From assembly GCF_947286155.1 (NCBI RefSeq), contig NZ_CAMYPD010000001.1, positions 1-64,000 of the forward strand: a stretch of 64,000 bases of DNA, given 5' to 3'. Each line of letters begins with the position of its first letter. The first letter of the stretch is position 1. The notes under the pieces were generated by a model. It did not search any database and was not told the origin of the DNA. It saw only the letters and a list, made by a program, of their open reading frames with translations. This stretch comes from an uncultured Tessaracoccus sp. (GTDB lineage Bacteria; Actinomycetota; Actinomycetes; Propionibacteriales; Propionibacteriaceae). The translations under genes were made by a program, and so were the position numbers. Positions 48,555-57,353 of this stretch are shown piece by piece.

Positions 48555-51484
48555 CGGTACCTACTTCCCGGCAGCGCCTTCGTCGAATCTGCGAGTGGGG
48601 TGGGGGCGCGGTCTTGTAGCTGGTGGGTGTCGATGCCCGAACCTAGGCTGCGCGCCAGGTCGAGCAGGGTGCCCACGACGACGAGGTACACGCCGATGTC
48701 GAACACCGTCGACGTTACGAGGTGCAGCTCGCCCATGAAGAAGTACTCCTGGCCGAAGAGCGTGATGGTGTCGGGGCCCGGCAGGTTGAGGTACACGTCG
48801 TAGCTTTGGAAGATTGCGCCACCGAAGAAGACGGGTGCGATGGCGGTGCCGATCGCCAGGAGCAGGCCGGTGCCCAGGAGGCGGCCTGCGTCGAAGGGGA
48901 CCGCGTCGTCGAGCTCGTGGCGGCCGGCGGACAGGTAGCGCATCATGAGCGCCATGCCCGCGACGAGGCCGCCCGCGAAACCGCCGCCGGGCTCGTTGTG
49001 ACCGGCGATGAGCAGGTAGACGCTCATCAGCACCAGCAGCCAGAACAGGAACCGCGTGACCACCTCGAAGATCAGCGAACGGGCGAACGGCGACATCGTC
49101 TGACCGGCGCGCAGCCAGACCGCGGGCGACGTGTCCGCTTCGATCTTGCGTTCGTCGGATGCCAGCGACAACGTCGGCTTGACCTCGCCCGCGCGGGTTT
49201 GGAGGAAGATCAGCGACGCCACACCCGTCGCGGCGATGACGAGCACGGAGATCTCGCCGAAGGTGTCCCAGGCGCGGGTGTCGACGAGGGCGACGTTCAC
49301 GATGTTGTGCCCGAAACCGATCTCGTAGGCGGCCGTGTACCAGGCTTTCGAGACGGGAGCATTGAGGCGCGCGCCGGCCGCAACGAGCGCGATCAGCGTG
49401 ACTGTCGTCCCCACCGCCGCGGCGAGCAGCACCCGCCACCATCGCGACGAGCTGAGCGGGCGGTTGGTGAAATAGCGAGGAAGTTTGCGCACGACGAGCA
49501 CGAACACCACCAGCGACACCGTCTCGACGAGCAGCTGGGTGAGGGCTAGGTCGGGTGCGCCCCACATCACGAACAGCAATGCCAGGCCGTACCCCGTCGC
49601 GCCGGTGAGCATGATGCCACGCACGCGCCCGCGGGATTTCGCGGCGCCAAACGCGGCTGCGACGATCACGCAGCACACCGCGAGCTGGGAGAGGGAATCG
49701 CCCCAGCGCACGTGCGGCCAGAAGCGGATGTCCATGAGCGCCACGACGCTCAGCACCACGAAGGTGACGAGGATGGTGCCCAGGTAGACCGGCAGCGAAC
49801 CGCGCTGGATGCGGGCGGTCGTCTCCACCGCGAGGCGGTCGAGAAGACGCATCGAGGCGTGGTACATGTCTTCCATCGACGTCGACTTCGGGAACGTGGC
49901 CTGAATGCGCGCGATGTCGGAGCGGAATAGGAACAGCGCCACGCCGGAGATCAACGCGATCGCCGACATGATCAGCGGGGCGGTCACACCGTGCCATAAG
50001 GCGAAGCCATGCGGCTGTTCGCCCAGCTTGACCGTATCTGCGTGCATTGTCAGCGCCGTCGTGAGCGGGGCGCCGAGGAAACCGCCCGCCAGCGACGCCG
50101 CCGCGAGCAGGCCGGGAATGGCGGTCATCGTCACCGCGGGGGAGTGCCACTGGAGCTCAGGCGCGCCGTCCTTCGACGCGAACGCGCCCCACCACCAGCG
50201 CAGCGAGTACGCGACGGTGAGGGCCGAACCAAAGACGAGCGCGGTGGCCAGGAACATGCCTGCGAGCGGAGTGATGGCGTACTGGTCGCCGCGCACGAGG
50301 TACACGATGGACTCGAACGCCGACTCCTTGGTGACGAAGCCGATGAGTGGCGGCATGCCAGCCATGGAGAGGGCAGCGAGGCCACCCACCGTCGCGAGGA
50401 TGGGAGCGCGACGTCCTACGCCGCTCAGCTGGGTGAGGTCGCGGGTGCCCGAGCTGTGGTCGATGATGCCGACCGTCATGAACAGCGTCGACTTGAACAG
50501 CGAGTGCGCCACCACCATGCCGAGCCCCGCCAGCATGCCGGCGCGCGTGCCCATGCCCACCAGCAGCACCATGAAGCCCAGCTGGGAGACGGTGCCGTAG
50601 GCGAGCAGCAGCTTGAGGTCGGTTTGCCGAAGCGCTCGCCAGCCGCCGACGACCATCGTCGCCGCACCGAGCACCAACACCGTCGGGCGCCAATATGGGA
50701 CGTCGGAGAACGCCGGCGCGAGCACCGCGACGAGGTACACGCCGGCCTTCACCATGGCGGCGGCATGGAGGTATGCGGAGATGGGGGTGGGTGCAGCCAT
50801 CGCGCCCGGCAACCAGAAGTGGAAAGGGATCAGCGCCGATTTGGTGAGCGCCCCGACGAGCATCATGAGCGCGCCAGCGCCGGCGAGGGGAGTGAGCGGA
50901 GGGTTGTCGACGATGGCGCTCAGCGAGTAGGTGCCCGCTTGGTGTCCGAGCGCGACGATGCCGAGCAGCATGGTGAGGCCACCCGCGGTGGTGACCACCA
51001 TGGCGGTGTACGCGGCGCCGCGGTTTGCTCGTCGGGTGGGGTCGTGGCCGATGAGGAGATAAGAAAAGATGGTGGTGAGTTCCCAGAAGATGAACAACAC
51101 CACGAGGTTATCGGCCGTGACAAGGCCAATCATCGCCCCAGCGAAGGCCAGGAGGACGCCGCCGGAGAGGTTCGGCATCCTGTCATCGAAGTACCAGCGG
51201 CAATAGAGCAGCACGAGCACGCCGATGACGGAGACGATCAGCCCCAGCAGCCACTGAACGAGCCCGATGCGGAAGTGGAGCTGGACGTCCAGGCTGGGTA
51301 TCCATTGGTACGACTCGGTGAGTGCGCCGCCGGCGAGCGCCGTCGGGGCGTGGGCAATGAGGTAGGCCGCGGTGGCGAGTGGGGGAAGCGCGAGGATGAA
51401 GAACGTGCGGGTACGGAGAATTCGGGATAGGGCAGGCGTCGCCATCGCCAGGATCGCGTGAGCGGTGAGCAGGGCGATCAGCAC
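48551..51484 (-). CDS. mnhA: Mrp/Mnh antiporter subunit A fused to subunit B, 977 aa
   Basis: First gene of the operon. Residues about 1-780 form MnhA (NuoL-like helices; FWELTTIFSYLLIGHDPTRRANRGAAYTAM, HFWLPGAMAAPTPISAYLHAAAMVKAGVYL, VAHSLFKSTLFMTVGIIDHSSGTRD). Residues about 810-977 are the MnhB domain (SVYLLIAGHNEPGGGFAGGLVAGMALMMRYL, TVFDIGVYLVVVGTLLDLARSLG). The A-B fusion is common in actinobacteria and explains the absence of a separate mnhB. Confidence 0.93.
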   Translation of the reverse strand: MLIALLTAHAILAMATPALSRILRTRTFFILALPPLATAAYLIAHAPTALAGGALTESYQWIPSLDVQLHFRIGLVQWLLGLIVSVIGVLVLLYCRWYFDDRMPNLSGGVLLAFAGAMIGLVTADNLVVLFIFWELTTIFSYLLIGHDPTRRANRGAAYTAMVVTTAGGLTMLLGIVALGHQAGTYSLSAIVDNPPLTPLAGAGALMMLVGALTKSALIPFHFWLPGAMAAPTPISAYLHAAAMVKAGVYLVAVLAPAFSDVPYWRPTVLVLGAATMVVGGWRALRQTDLKLLLAYGTVSQLGFMVLLVGMGTRAGMLAGLGMVVAHSLFKSTLFMTVGIIDHSSGTRDLTQLSGVGRRAPILATVGGLAALSMAGMPPLIGFVTKESAFESIVYLVRGDQYAITPLAGMFLATALVFGSALTVAYSLRWWWGAFASKDGAPELQWHSPAVTMTAIPGLLAAASLAGGFLGAPLTTALTMHADTVKLGEQPHGFALWHGVTAPLIMSAIALISGVALFLFRSDIARIQATFPKSTSMEDMYHASMRLLDRLAVETTARIQRGSLPVYLGTILVTFVVLSVVALMDIRFWPHVRWGDSLSQLAVCCVIVAAAFGAAKSRGRVRGIMLTGATGYGLALLFVMWGAPDLALTQLLVETVSLVVFVLVVRKLPRYFTNRPLSSSRWWRVLLAAAVGTTVTLIALVAAGARLNAPVSKAWYTAAYEIGFGHNIVNVALVDTRAWDTFGEISVLVIAATGVASLIFLQTRAGEVKPTLSLASDERKIEADTSPAVWLRAGQTMSPFARSLIFEVVTRFLFWLLVLMSVYLLIAGHNEPGGGFAGGLVAGMALMMRYLSAGRHELDDAVPFDAGRLLGTGLLLAIGTAIAPVFFGGAIFQSYDVYLNLPGPDTITLFGQEYFFMGELHLVTSTVFDIGVYLVVVGTLLDLARSLGSGIDTHQLQDRAPTPLADSTKALPGSRYR

Positions 51485-51633
51485 ACGATTCCTCTCTCCC
51501 GTCGCGCCGAGGACGTTGCCAGCCTAGCGGTCGGATAGCGGGCGTTCAATGAAGTTTCATCCCTTGGATCAGGTAGGCGGGTGCTGCTGGTGGTCGTTGA
51601 TGCCGTCGACTGCCGGGCTGGGTTCGCCGAGTG

Positions 51634-51716
51634 AAACTGCAAAACTCGCCAACAGTTGAGGTGCTCACGCGTGATTGCCACGGGAGACGATCGACTGTTG
51701 GCGAGTTTTGCAGTTT
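51634..51716. repeat. 23-bp perfect inverted repeat after the methyltransferase gene
   Basis: Arms 51634-51656 and 51694-51716 pair without mismatch around a 37-nt loop. It begins 10 nt past the methyltransferase stop (minus strand) and ends 150 nt before mnhA, so it is placed as a terminator. The rest of 51485-51725 holds no gene; it must contain the mnh operon promoter. Confidence 0.85.
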
Positions 51717-51725
51717 TCATTGACG

Positions 51726-52307
51726 CTACGTCTGCTGCCAGGTGGCGAGGTAACGGAAGGTGCCGACGCGCTCCCATGTTGAGCCCTCGAGGTACTCGCT
51801 GAAGAGCTGACGGGTCTCGTCCCAGCTCAGTTGGGGCTCCGCCTCCGGCACGTCGGGGTGCCAGAGTTCCTTGCCGCGCTGCCGCCATTTCGCCTTCGCG
51901 GCGTCTGTTGCGGCGGCGGCAAAGTCGGCCGCCGACTTGTCCGCGGCCAGCCCCACCACGACGATGCGCCCGCCCGGCCGCAATACGCGGCGCATCTCAC
52001 TGAGCACCAGGCCCTGCTCGCGGTTGTGGTGCAGTGCCGCCACCGCAACCGCCGCGTCGAAGGAGTCGTAGCCGTAGGGGAGGTTATTGGCGTCGGCGAG
52101 TTCGAAGTGCGCGCCGGGCACATCGTCGGGAAGTGTTCCGGGGCTACGGTCGATACCCACTACCTGGTGGCCCTGCTCCGCGAGGTAGCGGGCGAGGGTG
52201 CCGTCGCCGCAGCCCACGTCGAGCACCACCTTGCAGTCTGAGATCAGCTCGGCCACCTGCGGGTACAGCTCGGAGTTGTGGTTCCACTGCGACGCGAAAG
52301 GATGCAT
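51726..52307 (-). CDS. class I SAM-dependent methyltransferase, 193 aa
   Basis: Motif I VLDVGCGDGTLARYLAEQG (residues about 29-47), acidic motif II at VVGIDRSPG, and AVAVAALHHNREQGLVLSEMRRVLRPGGRIVVVG follow the UbiE/BioC-like order. The substrate cannot be deduced. The start is ATG at 52307; divergent from the endonuclease IV-like gene. Confidence 0.85.
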   Translation of the reverse strand: MHPFASQWNHNSELYPQVAELISDCKVVLDVGCGDGTLARYLAEQGHQVVGIDRSPGTLPDDVPGAHFELADANNLPYGYDSFDAAVAVAALHHNREQGLVLSEMRRVLRPGGRIVVVGLAADKSAADFAAAATDAAKAKWRQRGKELWHPDVPEAEPQLSWDETRQLFSEYLEGSTWERVGTFRYLATWQQT

Positions 52308-52370
52308 GGCCTGATCCTAGATGCCCGCCGGCGCCAGCCCCGACGAGCGACGTCGCCCTAGACTGGCGGC

Positions 52371-53153
52371 ATGTCGTTCCCCGTCGGTGCCCATGTCAAT
52401 TCCCCGAACCCGCTCGACGAAGCCCGCGAGCTGGGCGTCGAGGTGGTCCAGCTCGTGCTAGGCGACCCGCAGAGCTGGAAGAAACCCACCTTCCACCAGC
52501 CCGGCCTGAAGGAAGAAGCCGCGGCCGCTGGCGTGCAGCTGTTCGTGCACTCGCCGTTCATCATCAACGTCGCATCCACCAACAACCGCATCCGCGTGCC
52601 CAGCCGCCGGGTACTGCAGCAGCATGTCGACGCGGCGGCGGAGATCGGCGCGCAGGGGGTCGTAGTGCACGGCGGGCACGTGACCGCCGACGACGACCCC
52701 GCCGTCGGCGTGGAGAATTGGCGCAAGTGCGTCGACGGGTTGGAGCTGCCGGTGCCGATCCTCATCGAGAACACCGCAGGGGGCAAGCACGCGATGACAC
52801 GCTACCTGGAGTCGCTCGCCGCCTTGTGGGACGGGCTCCGCGACAGCGAGAACTTCGCGCAAGTCGGGTTCTGCTTCGACACCTGCCACGCATTCGCGGC
52901 GGGCCTCGACACGTCCAGCGTCGTCGACGATATCCGCGCCATCACCGGGCGCATCGACCTGGTGCACCTCAACGACTCTGAGCGCCCTGCCGGCTCGGGC
53001 GCCGACCGCCACGCCAACCTGGGCGAGGGGCTGATTCCGGCCGACGAACTCGTCGCCATGGTGCGGGCCGCTGAGGCGCCGGCCGTGCTGGAAACCCCCG
53101 GCGGTGTGGCGGAGCACGCCCGCGATCTGGAGTGGATCCATGCCCGCCTGTGA
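52371..53153 (+). CDS. nfo: endonuclease IV-like TIM-barrel protein, 260 aa
   Basis: Metal-binding blocks of the apurinic endonuclease family are visible: FVHSPFIINVAS, VVVHGGHVTAD, PILIENTAGGK, VGFCFDTCHAFAAG, DLVHLNDSERPAGSGADRHANLGEGLI and VLETPGG. The enzyme cuts DNA 5' of abasic sites. At 260 aa it is slightly shorter than E. coli Nfo (285 aa). The end overlaps the HAD gene by 14 nt. Confidence 0.85.
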   Translation: MSFPVGAHVNSPNPLDEARELGVEVVQLVLGDPQSWKKPTFHQPGLKEEAAAAGVQLFVHSPFIINVASTNNRIRVPSRRVLQQHVDAAAEIGAQGVVVHGGHVTADDDPAVGVENWRKCVDGLELPVPILIENTAGGKHAMTRYLESLAALWDGLRDSENFAQVGFCFDTCHAFAAGLDTSSVVDDIRAITGRIDLVHLNDSERPAGSGADRHANLGEGLIPADELVAMVRAAEAPAVLETPGGVAEHARDLEWIHARL

Positions 53154-53952
53154 GCGCCCAGCCTTGGTGGCCACCGACCTCGATGGCACGCTGCTGCGCG
53201 ACGATAAGTCGGTGAGCCAGTACACCCGCGACGTGCTGCGTCGGGTGGCTGACAAGGGCATTCGCATTGTCCCCGTCACGGCGCGGCAGCGCTACGGCCT
53301 CATCCCGATCGCGGAGGCGGCCGGGCTCAGCGGCCTCGGCATCTGCGCAAACGGGGCGGCGGTGGTGGACATCGCCACCGGCGACGCGCAGCTCATTCGC
53401 CCCATCCCCGCCGACGAGGTGGCCCGCCTGGTGAGCGCCATCAAGCGGGCGGACCCTCGGGTGCTGTTCGCGACGATCGGGCCGGAGGGTGAGTGGTTCC
53501 GTGCGGAGGCCGAATACATCGAGGGCTCGCAGTTTTCCGACCACAACCTGGCGCCGTCGGAGATGACGATCGTCAGTCAGGAACACCTGGCGGCGGAGTG
53601 CTCCAAGGTGGTGCTGCGTTGCCCGGGCGAGCCCGCGACGGTGACCCTCGAGCGTCTGCGTGCCGAGATGGGCGATTGCATGGCGACGACGTCGGGGGCG
53701 CCGATGGTGGAGGTGATGGCGCCGGGGGTGTCGAAGTCGAGCACGCTCGAGGTGCTGTGCGCGAGGCTGGGAGTGGCGCGCGAGGAGGTGTGGGCGTTCG
53801 GTGATGCCGCCAACGACGTCGACATGTTGCGCTGGGCGGGCACGGCCTTCGCGGTGGAGCACGCCTGCGACGAGGTGCGCGCGGTGGCTGCGCACGTCGT
53901 CGGGTCGAATGAGCACGACGGGGTGGCCCGCCAGCTGGCGACGTTGCTGTAG
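53140..53952 (+). CDS. Cof-type HAD hydrolase, 270 aa
   Basis: The catalytic DLDGTLLRDD (Asp13, Asp15), the type IIB cap domain, the Lys region and the final VWAFGDAANDVDMLRWAG motif identify a Cof/SPP-like phosphatase, probably acting on sugar phosphates or nucleotides. ATG 53140 lies inside the nfo 3' end, implying coupled translation. Confidence 0.87.
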   Translation: MPACERPALVATDLDGTLLRDDKSVSQYTRDVLRRVADKGIRIVPVTARQRYGLIPIAEAAGLSGLGICANGAAVVDIATGDAQLIRPIPADEVARLVSAIKRADPRVLFATIGPEGEWFRAEAEYIEGSQFSDHNLAPSEMTIVSQEHLAAECSKVVLRCPGEPATVTLERLRAEMGDCMATTSGAPMVEVMAPGVSKSSTLEVLCARLGVAREEVWAFGDAANDVDMLRWAGTAFAVEHACDEVRAVAAHVVGSNEHDGVARQLATLL

Positions 53953-54031
53953 TGACCGGAAATCGCCCCGGACTTGGAGGAACCCAGTAGCGTTACGGTT
54001 GCGTAGGTTTCGGTACCGGAGGAGGAACAGG

Positions 54032-55867
54032 GTGACCCAAGACAGCCCCCACATCCTGAAGCAGCACGGCAAGGCCGGCTCTACCCGGCACGTTATTGCG
54101 CGCTTCCGCGAGGTGGCCGACGAGCTGCCGCAGCGCATCGCCACGCGCATTCGCCGCGATGATCAGTGGGACGACCAGACCTATGCCCAGCTGCTCGACA
54201 AGGTGAACCGGGTCGGCCAGGGGCTGCTCGACGCCGGCGTCGAGGTGGGTGACCGCGTCGGGCTGTTCGCGCCGAACTGTCCGGAGTGGACGGAGGTCGA
54301 CTTCGGCATCAACACCATCCGCGGTGTCACCGTGCCGCTGTACTCCACGTCGACGCCCGAGCAGATCGCGCACATCGTCTCGGATTCGCAGATGCGCATC
54401 ATCATCGTCGGTGGCGAGAGTGAAGCCCGGCGTGTGATCGCGGCCCGGGAGATCGCCTCGATGCCGCCCATCGTGACGCTCACCGACTACGCATCGCGCC
54501 CCGATGATGTGCAGCTCTACTCCGACCTCCTCAGGGCACCGACGGCCACCCTCGAGGAACGCTTTGCGTCGGCCGAGCCGGCCGACTTGTCCGCGCTGGT
54601 GTACACGTCGGGGACGACGGGCTCCCCCAAGGGCGTCATGCTGTCGCACTTCGCCTTGTGTGCAGAAAATGATGCGCTGGAGGAATTCTTCGAGATTGGA
54701 TCGGGCGAGTCGTCGCTGTGTTTCCTCCCGCTCAGCCACGCGCTGGAACGCGCATGGACGTGTGTGGTGCTGATGCACGGCTGCATGAACGTCTACGTGG
54801 CGAATCCGCGCGAGATTGCGCAGCAGATGGTGCTCGCGAAGACCACGATGATGGTGTCAGTGCCCAAGTTGTACGAGCAGGTGTTCGCCACCGCGCACCA
54901 GAAGGTGCAGTCGTCGCCGGTGAAGCGGGCGATCTTCAGCTGGGCGCTGCGGGTGGGCCGCCACAACCAGTACGCGTTCCGTGCCGGACGCAAGCCTGGC
55001 GCGTGGCTGCGGTTGCAGCGGGCGCTGGCCGACAAGCTCGTGTACCGCTCGGTGCGGGATGCGCTGGGTGGGCCGAAGTCGGTGCTTGCGTGCGGAGGGG
55101 CGCCGTTGCGTCCGGAGATCGAGGAGTTTTTCTCGACGATCGGGCTGCCGTTGCGCGTTGGTTACGGGCTCACTGAGGCCGCGCCGCTGGCTTCGTTCAA
55201 CTCGCCTACCGACTTCAAGATCGGCACCGTCGGTAAGGTGATGCCGGGCGGCGAGATGCGCGTCGGGGAGCTCGGCGAGCTGCTGTACCGCGGGCCGAAC
55301 CTCATGGACGGCTACTGGAATCAGCCCGAGGCGACGGCGGAGGCCATCGACGAGGACGGCTGGCTGCATACCGGCGACGTCGGGTACATCGACAACCAGG
55401 GGTTCATCACGATCACCGATCGGTTGAAGGACATCATCGTCACGCTTGGCGGCAAGAACGTCGCGCCGCAGCCTATCGAGGGGCTCATTTTGGCCGATCC
55501 GCTGTTCGAACACGCGGTGCTGATTGGCGACACTCGCCCGTTTGTGACGCTGCTGGTGAAGCCGTCGCTGGCGGGTGTCGAGGAGCTTGGAAAGAGGCTC
55601 CAATGGCCGGGCGAGGTGAAGGATTGGCTGCAGAGCAGCGAGCTGCTCGCGGAGCTGCGTCGACGGGTGAGCGAGCTCACCGCGATGCTGCCTTCCCAAG
55701 ACCAGCCGAAGGACACCGAGGTGCTCCAAGACGAGTTCACGATGGATAACGGCCTCCTCACGCCGACGCTGAAGGTGCGCCGTCGGGAAGTGGAGAAGCG
55801 GTTCAAGGAGCGCATCGACTCCATGTATGAGCGCTTGGAAGCGCTGCGGCGTGGCCAAAGCAAGTAG
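54032..55867 (+). CDS. long-chain acyl-CoA synthetase (AMP-binding), 611 aa
   Basis: It activates fatty acids to acyl-CoA via acyl-AMP. The adenylate motif SALVYTSGTTGSPKGVMLSH (about residues 188-207), the A5/A7 motifs (VGYGLTEAAPLASF; DGWLHTGDVGYIDNQGFITITDRLKDIIVTLGGKNVAPQ) and the long FACL-type C-terminus are intact. The GTG at 54032 follows GGAGGAGGAA; a longer frame upstream is not real. It could feed the acyltransferase/ether-lipid genes, though it is 13 kb away. Confidence 0.92.
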   Translation: MTQDSPHILKQHGKAGSTRHVIARFREVADELPQRIATRIRRDDQWDDQTYAQLLDKVNRVGQGLLDAGVEVGDRVGLFAPNCPEWTEVDFGINTIRGVTVPLYSTSTPEQIAHIVSDSQMRIIIVGGESEARRVIAAREIASMPPIVTLTDYASRPDDVQLYSDLLRAPTATLEERFASAEPADLSALVYTSGTTGSPKGVMLSHFALCAENDALEEFFEIGSGESSLCFLPLSHALERAWTCVVLMHGCMNVYVANPREIAQQMVLAKTTMMVSVPKLYEQVFATAHQKVQSSPVKRAIFSWALRVGRHNQYAFRAGRKPGAWLRLQRALADKLVYRSVRDALGGPKSVLACGGAPLRPEIEEFFSTIGLPLRVGYGLTEAAPLASFNSPTDFKIGTVGKVMPGGEMRVGELGELLYRGPNLMDGYWNQPEATAEAIDEDGWLHTGDVGYIDNQGFITITDRLKDIIVTLGGKNVAPQPIEGLILADPLFEHAVLIGDTRPFVTLLVKPSLAGVEELGKRLQWPGEVKDWLQSSELLAELRRRVSELTAMLPSQDQPKDTEVLQDEFTMDNGLLTPTLKVRRREVEKRFKERIDSMYERLEALRRGQSK

Positions 55868-56198
55868 CCCGCCCGCGCGGGTGTGGTGGTCGACGTGGCT
55901 GGCCGTGGTGTGCTGGGCGCTGCTGGTGCTCGTCGCGGTCGTGCCTGCCGTGCTGGGGTTTGCCGTAACGGCGTTCTACACCGTCGATACCGTCTCGGGC
56001 ACCGATTTGTCGGTGGAACAGGGGCAGCCGCCTGCTTGGCTGCGGGTGCTGTGCGCGGTGGGGCTCGTCGGGGCGCTCGCGCTGCCGGTGTTTGTCGCGC
56101 GGTGGGCGCGCAAGCAGTGGCTCGGATGGTTTCTCGTCGGCTGGATGATCACCGGCGTGGTGCTGATCATCGGGCTGGCAATGTTCGGCATCGTCTAA
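55851..56198 (+). CDS. three-helix membrane protein, hypothetical, 115 aa
   Basis: Three membrane segments (WLAVVCWALLVLVAVVPAVLGFAV; LCAVGLVGALALPVFVARWA; WFLVGWMITGVVLIIGLAMFGIV) with a short external loop between the first two. The start is uncertain: GTG 55851 inside the ligase end, or ATG 55827. No family recognised; probably co-transcribed with the acyl-CoA ligase. Confidence 0.6.
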   Translation: MAKASSPPARVWWSTWLAVVCWALLVLVAVVPAVLGFAVTAFYTVDTVSGTDLSVEQGQPPAWLRVLCAVGLVGALALPVFVARWARKQWLGWFLVGWMITGVVLIIGLAMFGIV

Positions 56199-56228
56199 CG
56201 CGCGGGTCCGGTATGGAAAGATGACCGT

Positions 56229-56609
56229 ATGGGTTTGTTGGACTTCCTGAGCAAGCGCTCCTCATCAGGGCTCACGATCGAGGAGACGCTCATCGCGCTC
56301 TCGAAGGGTGCGGTGCTCATCGACGTGCGTACCCCGCACGAGTACGAGGCCGGGCACGCGCCCGGTGCGCGGCCGGTAGACCCCAAGGAGCTCAAGGAGA
56401 ACCCACTCGACGCGATTCACGGCGACGACCCCCTGGCCGAGCGCGACGCCGCCATCGTCGTGATTTGTGACAATGGGCTGCGCTCATCGATGGTCGCCGC
56501 GCAGCTTCGCCAGGCCGGGCTGCTGGCCGAATCCGTCGCCGGCGGGCTGATCGCCTGGGGCAAAGACGGCAACCCCATCCTGCCCGGGAAATATCGACGG
56601 CGACGGTAA
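56229..56609 (+). CDS. rhodanese-like sulfurtransferase, 126 aa
   Basis: A single rhodanese domain: VLIDVRTPHEYEAGHAPGARPVD and the active-site loop CDNGLRSS with Cys80 as sulfur carrier. The basic end KYRRRR and the stop codon fall within the first copy of a 74-bp repeat. Substrate is unknown. Confidence 0.88.
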   Translation: MGLLDFLSKRSSSGLTIEETLIALSKGAVLIDVRTPHEYEAGHAPGARPVDPKELKENPLDAIHGDDPLAERDAAIVVICDNGLRSSMVAAQLRQAGLLAESVAGGLIAWGKDGNPILPGKYRRRR

Positions 56610-56671
56610 CCGCCGAAGCCTCAAGATAGATCAAGTTCGTGGTGCGTCTACCCGCCACGAACTTGATCTAT
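56598..56671. repeat. 74-bp direct repeat, copy A, containing a 17-bp inverted repeat
   Basis: Identical to 57269-57342 except for one base (56613 C versus 57284 T). It starts inside the last codons of the rhodanese gene and ends in the toxin stop codon. The inner hairpin has arms atagatcaagttcgtgg (56626-56642) and its complement (56655-56671) with a 12-nt loop, and would terminate both convergent genes. Confidence 0.9.
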
Positions 56672-56988
56672 GTTGCAGCGTGGCGTTGGAGCCAGTAGCC
56701 AGGCTTTCGACGTTGGTGTGCATAGGCGAGAATCAGAATGGAATCGCTGTCAACGGTGTAGATGATCCGATAAGGAAAGCGCCGAATACGTTTGCTGCGA
56801 ATCAACGTCCCGTCGGCGGTGGTGGTGAATAGCGGACCGGCATGTGGCCACGCCGCGAGTTCGAGCCGCGCAGACTGGGCACATTCCATAAACGCTAGAC
56901 CGATACCGGGCTCCTGGTCCTCGTACCAGCGCACAGCATCGTCGAATTCAGCTACTGCGGCTGGATGTTCTCGCTGCGGCAGGTTCAT
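56668..56988 (-). CDS. ParE/RelE-family toxin, 106 aa
   Basis: The RelE/ParE fold pattern is present: EHPAAVAEFDDAVRWYEDQEPGIGLAFMEC, AWPHAGPLFTT, IRSKRIRRFPYRIIYTVDSDSILILAYAHQRRKPGYW. ParE-type toxins poison gyrase and RelE types cut mRNA; the sequence suggests the ParE branch, but the target is not certain. The TAG stop lies in repeat copy A. The ATG overlaps the antitoxin stop (ATGA). Confidence 0.87.
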   Translation of the reverse strand: MNLPQREHPAAVAEFDDAVRWYEDQEPGIGLAFMECAQSARLELAAWPHAGPLFTTTADGTLIRSKRIRRFPYRIIYTVDSDSILILAYAHQRRKPGYWLQRHAAT

Positions 56989-57218
56989 TGGCGCAACGAT
57001 GCGCGTAGGCGAGCGTAATGCTCGTCGGCGTCTTCCAGCTCTACTTCGCCACGACGAATATCGTCCAGGCGGCGGGAAGCCTCATGTTGCCAGGCGGCAT
57101 CGGAAGCGGTGCCAGCTTCGCCGTCGAGGCTTTCAAAGAGGGCATTCGCTACCACCGCGCGCTGATCAGCGTCGAGAGTGAGGGCATCGCGTAGTAGAGT
57201 CTCGGCGGTGGTCGTCAT
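56985..57218 (-). CDS. antitoxin of the putative addiction-module component family, 77 aa
   Basis: MTTTAETLLRDALTLDADQR, ALFESLDGE and the acidic helical end (RRGEVELEDADEHYARLRAS) match the small antitoxins that accompany ParE-like toxins (Unstab_antitox type), which bind and neutralise the toxin. ATG 57218 is chosen; a longer frame to 57329 would read through repeat copy B. Toxin-antitoxin order is antitoxin first, as usual. Confidence 0.82.
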   Translation of the reverse strand: MTTTAETLLRDALTLDADQRAVVANALFESLDGEAGTASDAAWQHEASRRLDDIRRGEVELEDADEHYARLRASLRQ

Positions 57219-57268
57219 GTGTTGGAGTGTACCTGCCGGGTGGACGAGGCGCTGAGAGTGTGGGTTGC

Positions 57269-57342
57269 CGGCGACGGTAACCGTCGAAGCCTCAAGATAG
57301 ATCAAGTTCGTGGTGCGTCTACCCGCCACGAACTTGATCTAT
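57269..57342. repeat. 74-bp direct repeat, copy B, containing a 20-bp inverted repeat
   Basis: The second copy, 671 bp from copy A, lies 50 nt upstream of the antitoxin start and 11 nt after the Eis-like gene stop. Here the hairpin stem reaches 20 bp (57294-57313/57326-57345). The repeat includes the final codons and stop of the rhodanese gene seen in copy A, so copy B carries a fragment of that gene end. Confidence 0.9.
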
Positions 57343-57353
57343 CTTTGTCCCGA

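Noticed and set aside
53801..54031. N-terminal extension of the acyl-CoA ligase frame
   Set aside because: It overlaps the HAD gene in another frame and lacks homology; the GTG at 54032 has a strong ribosome site.
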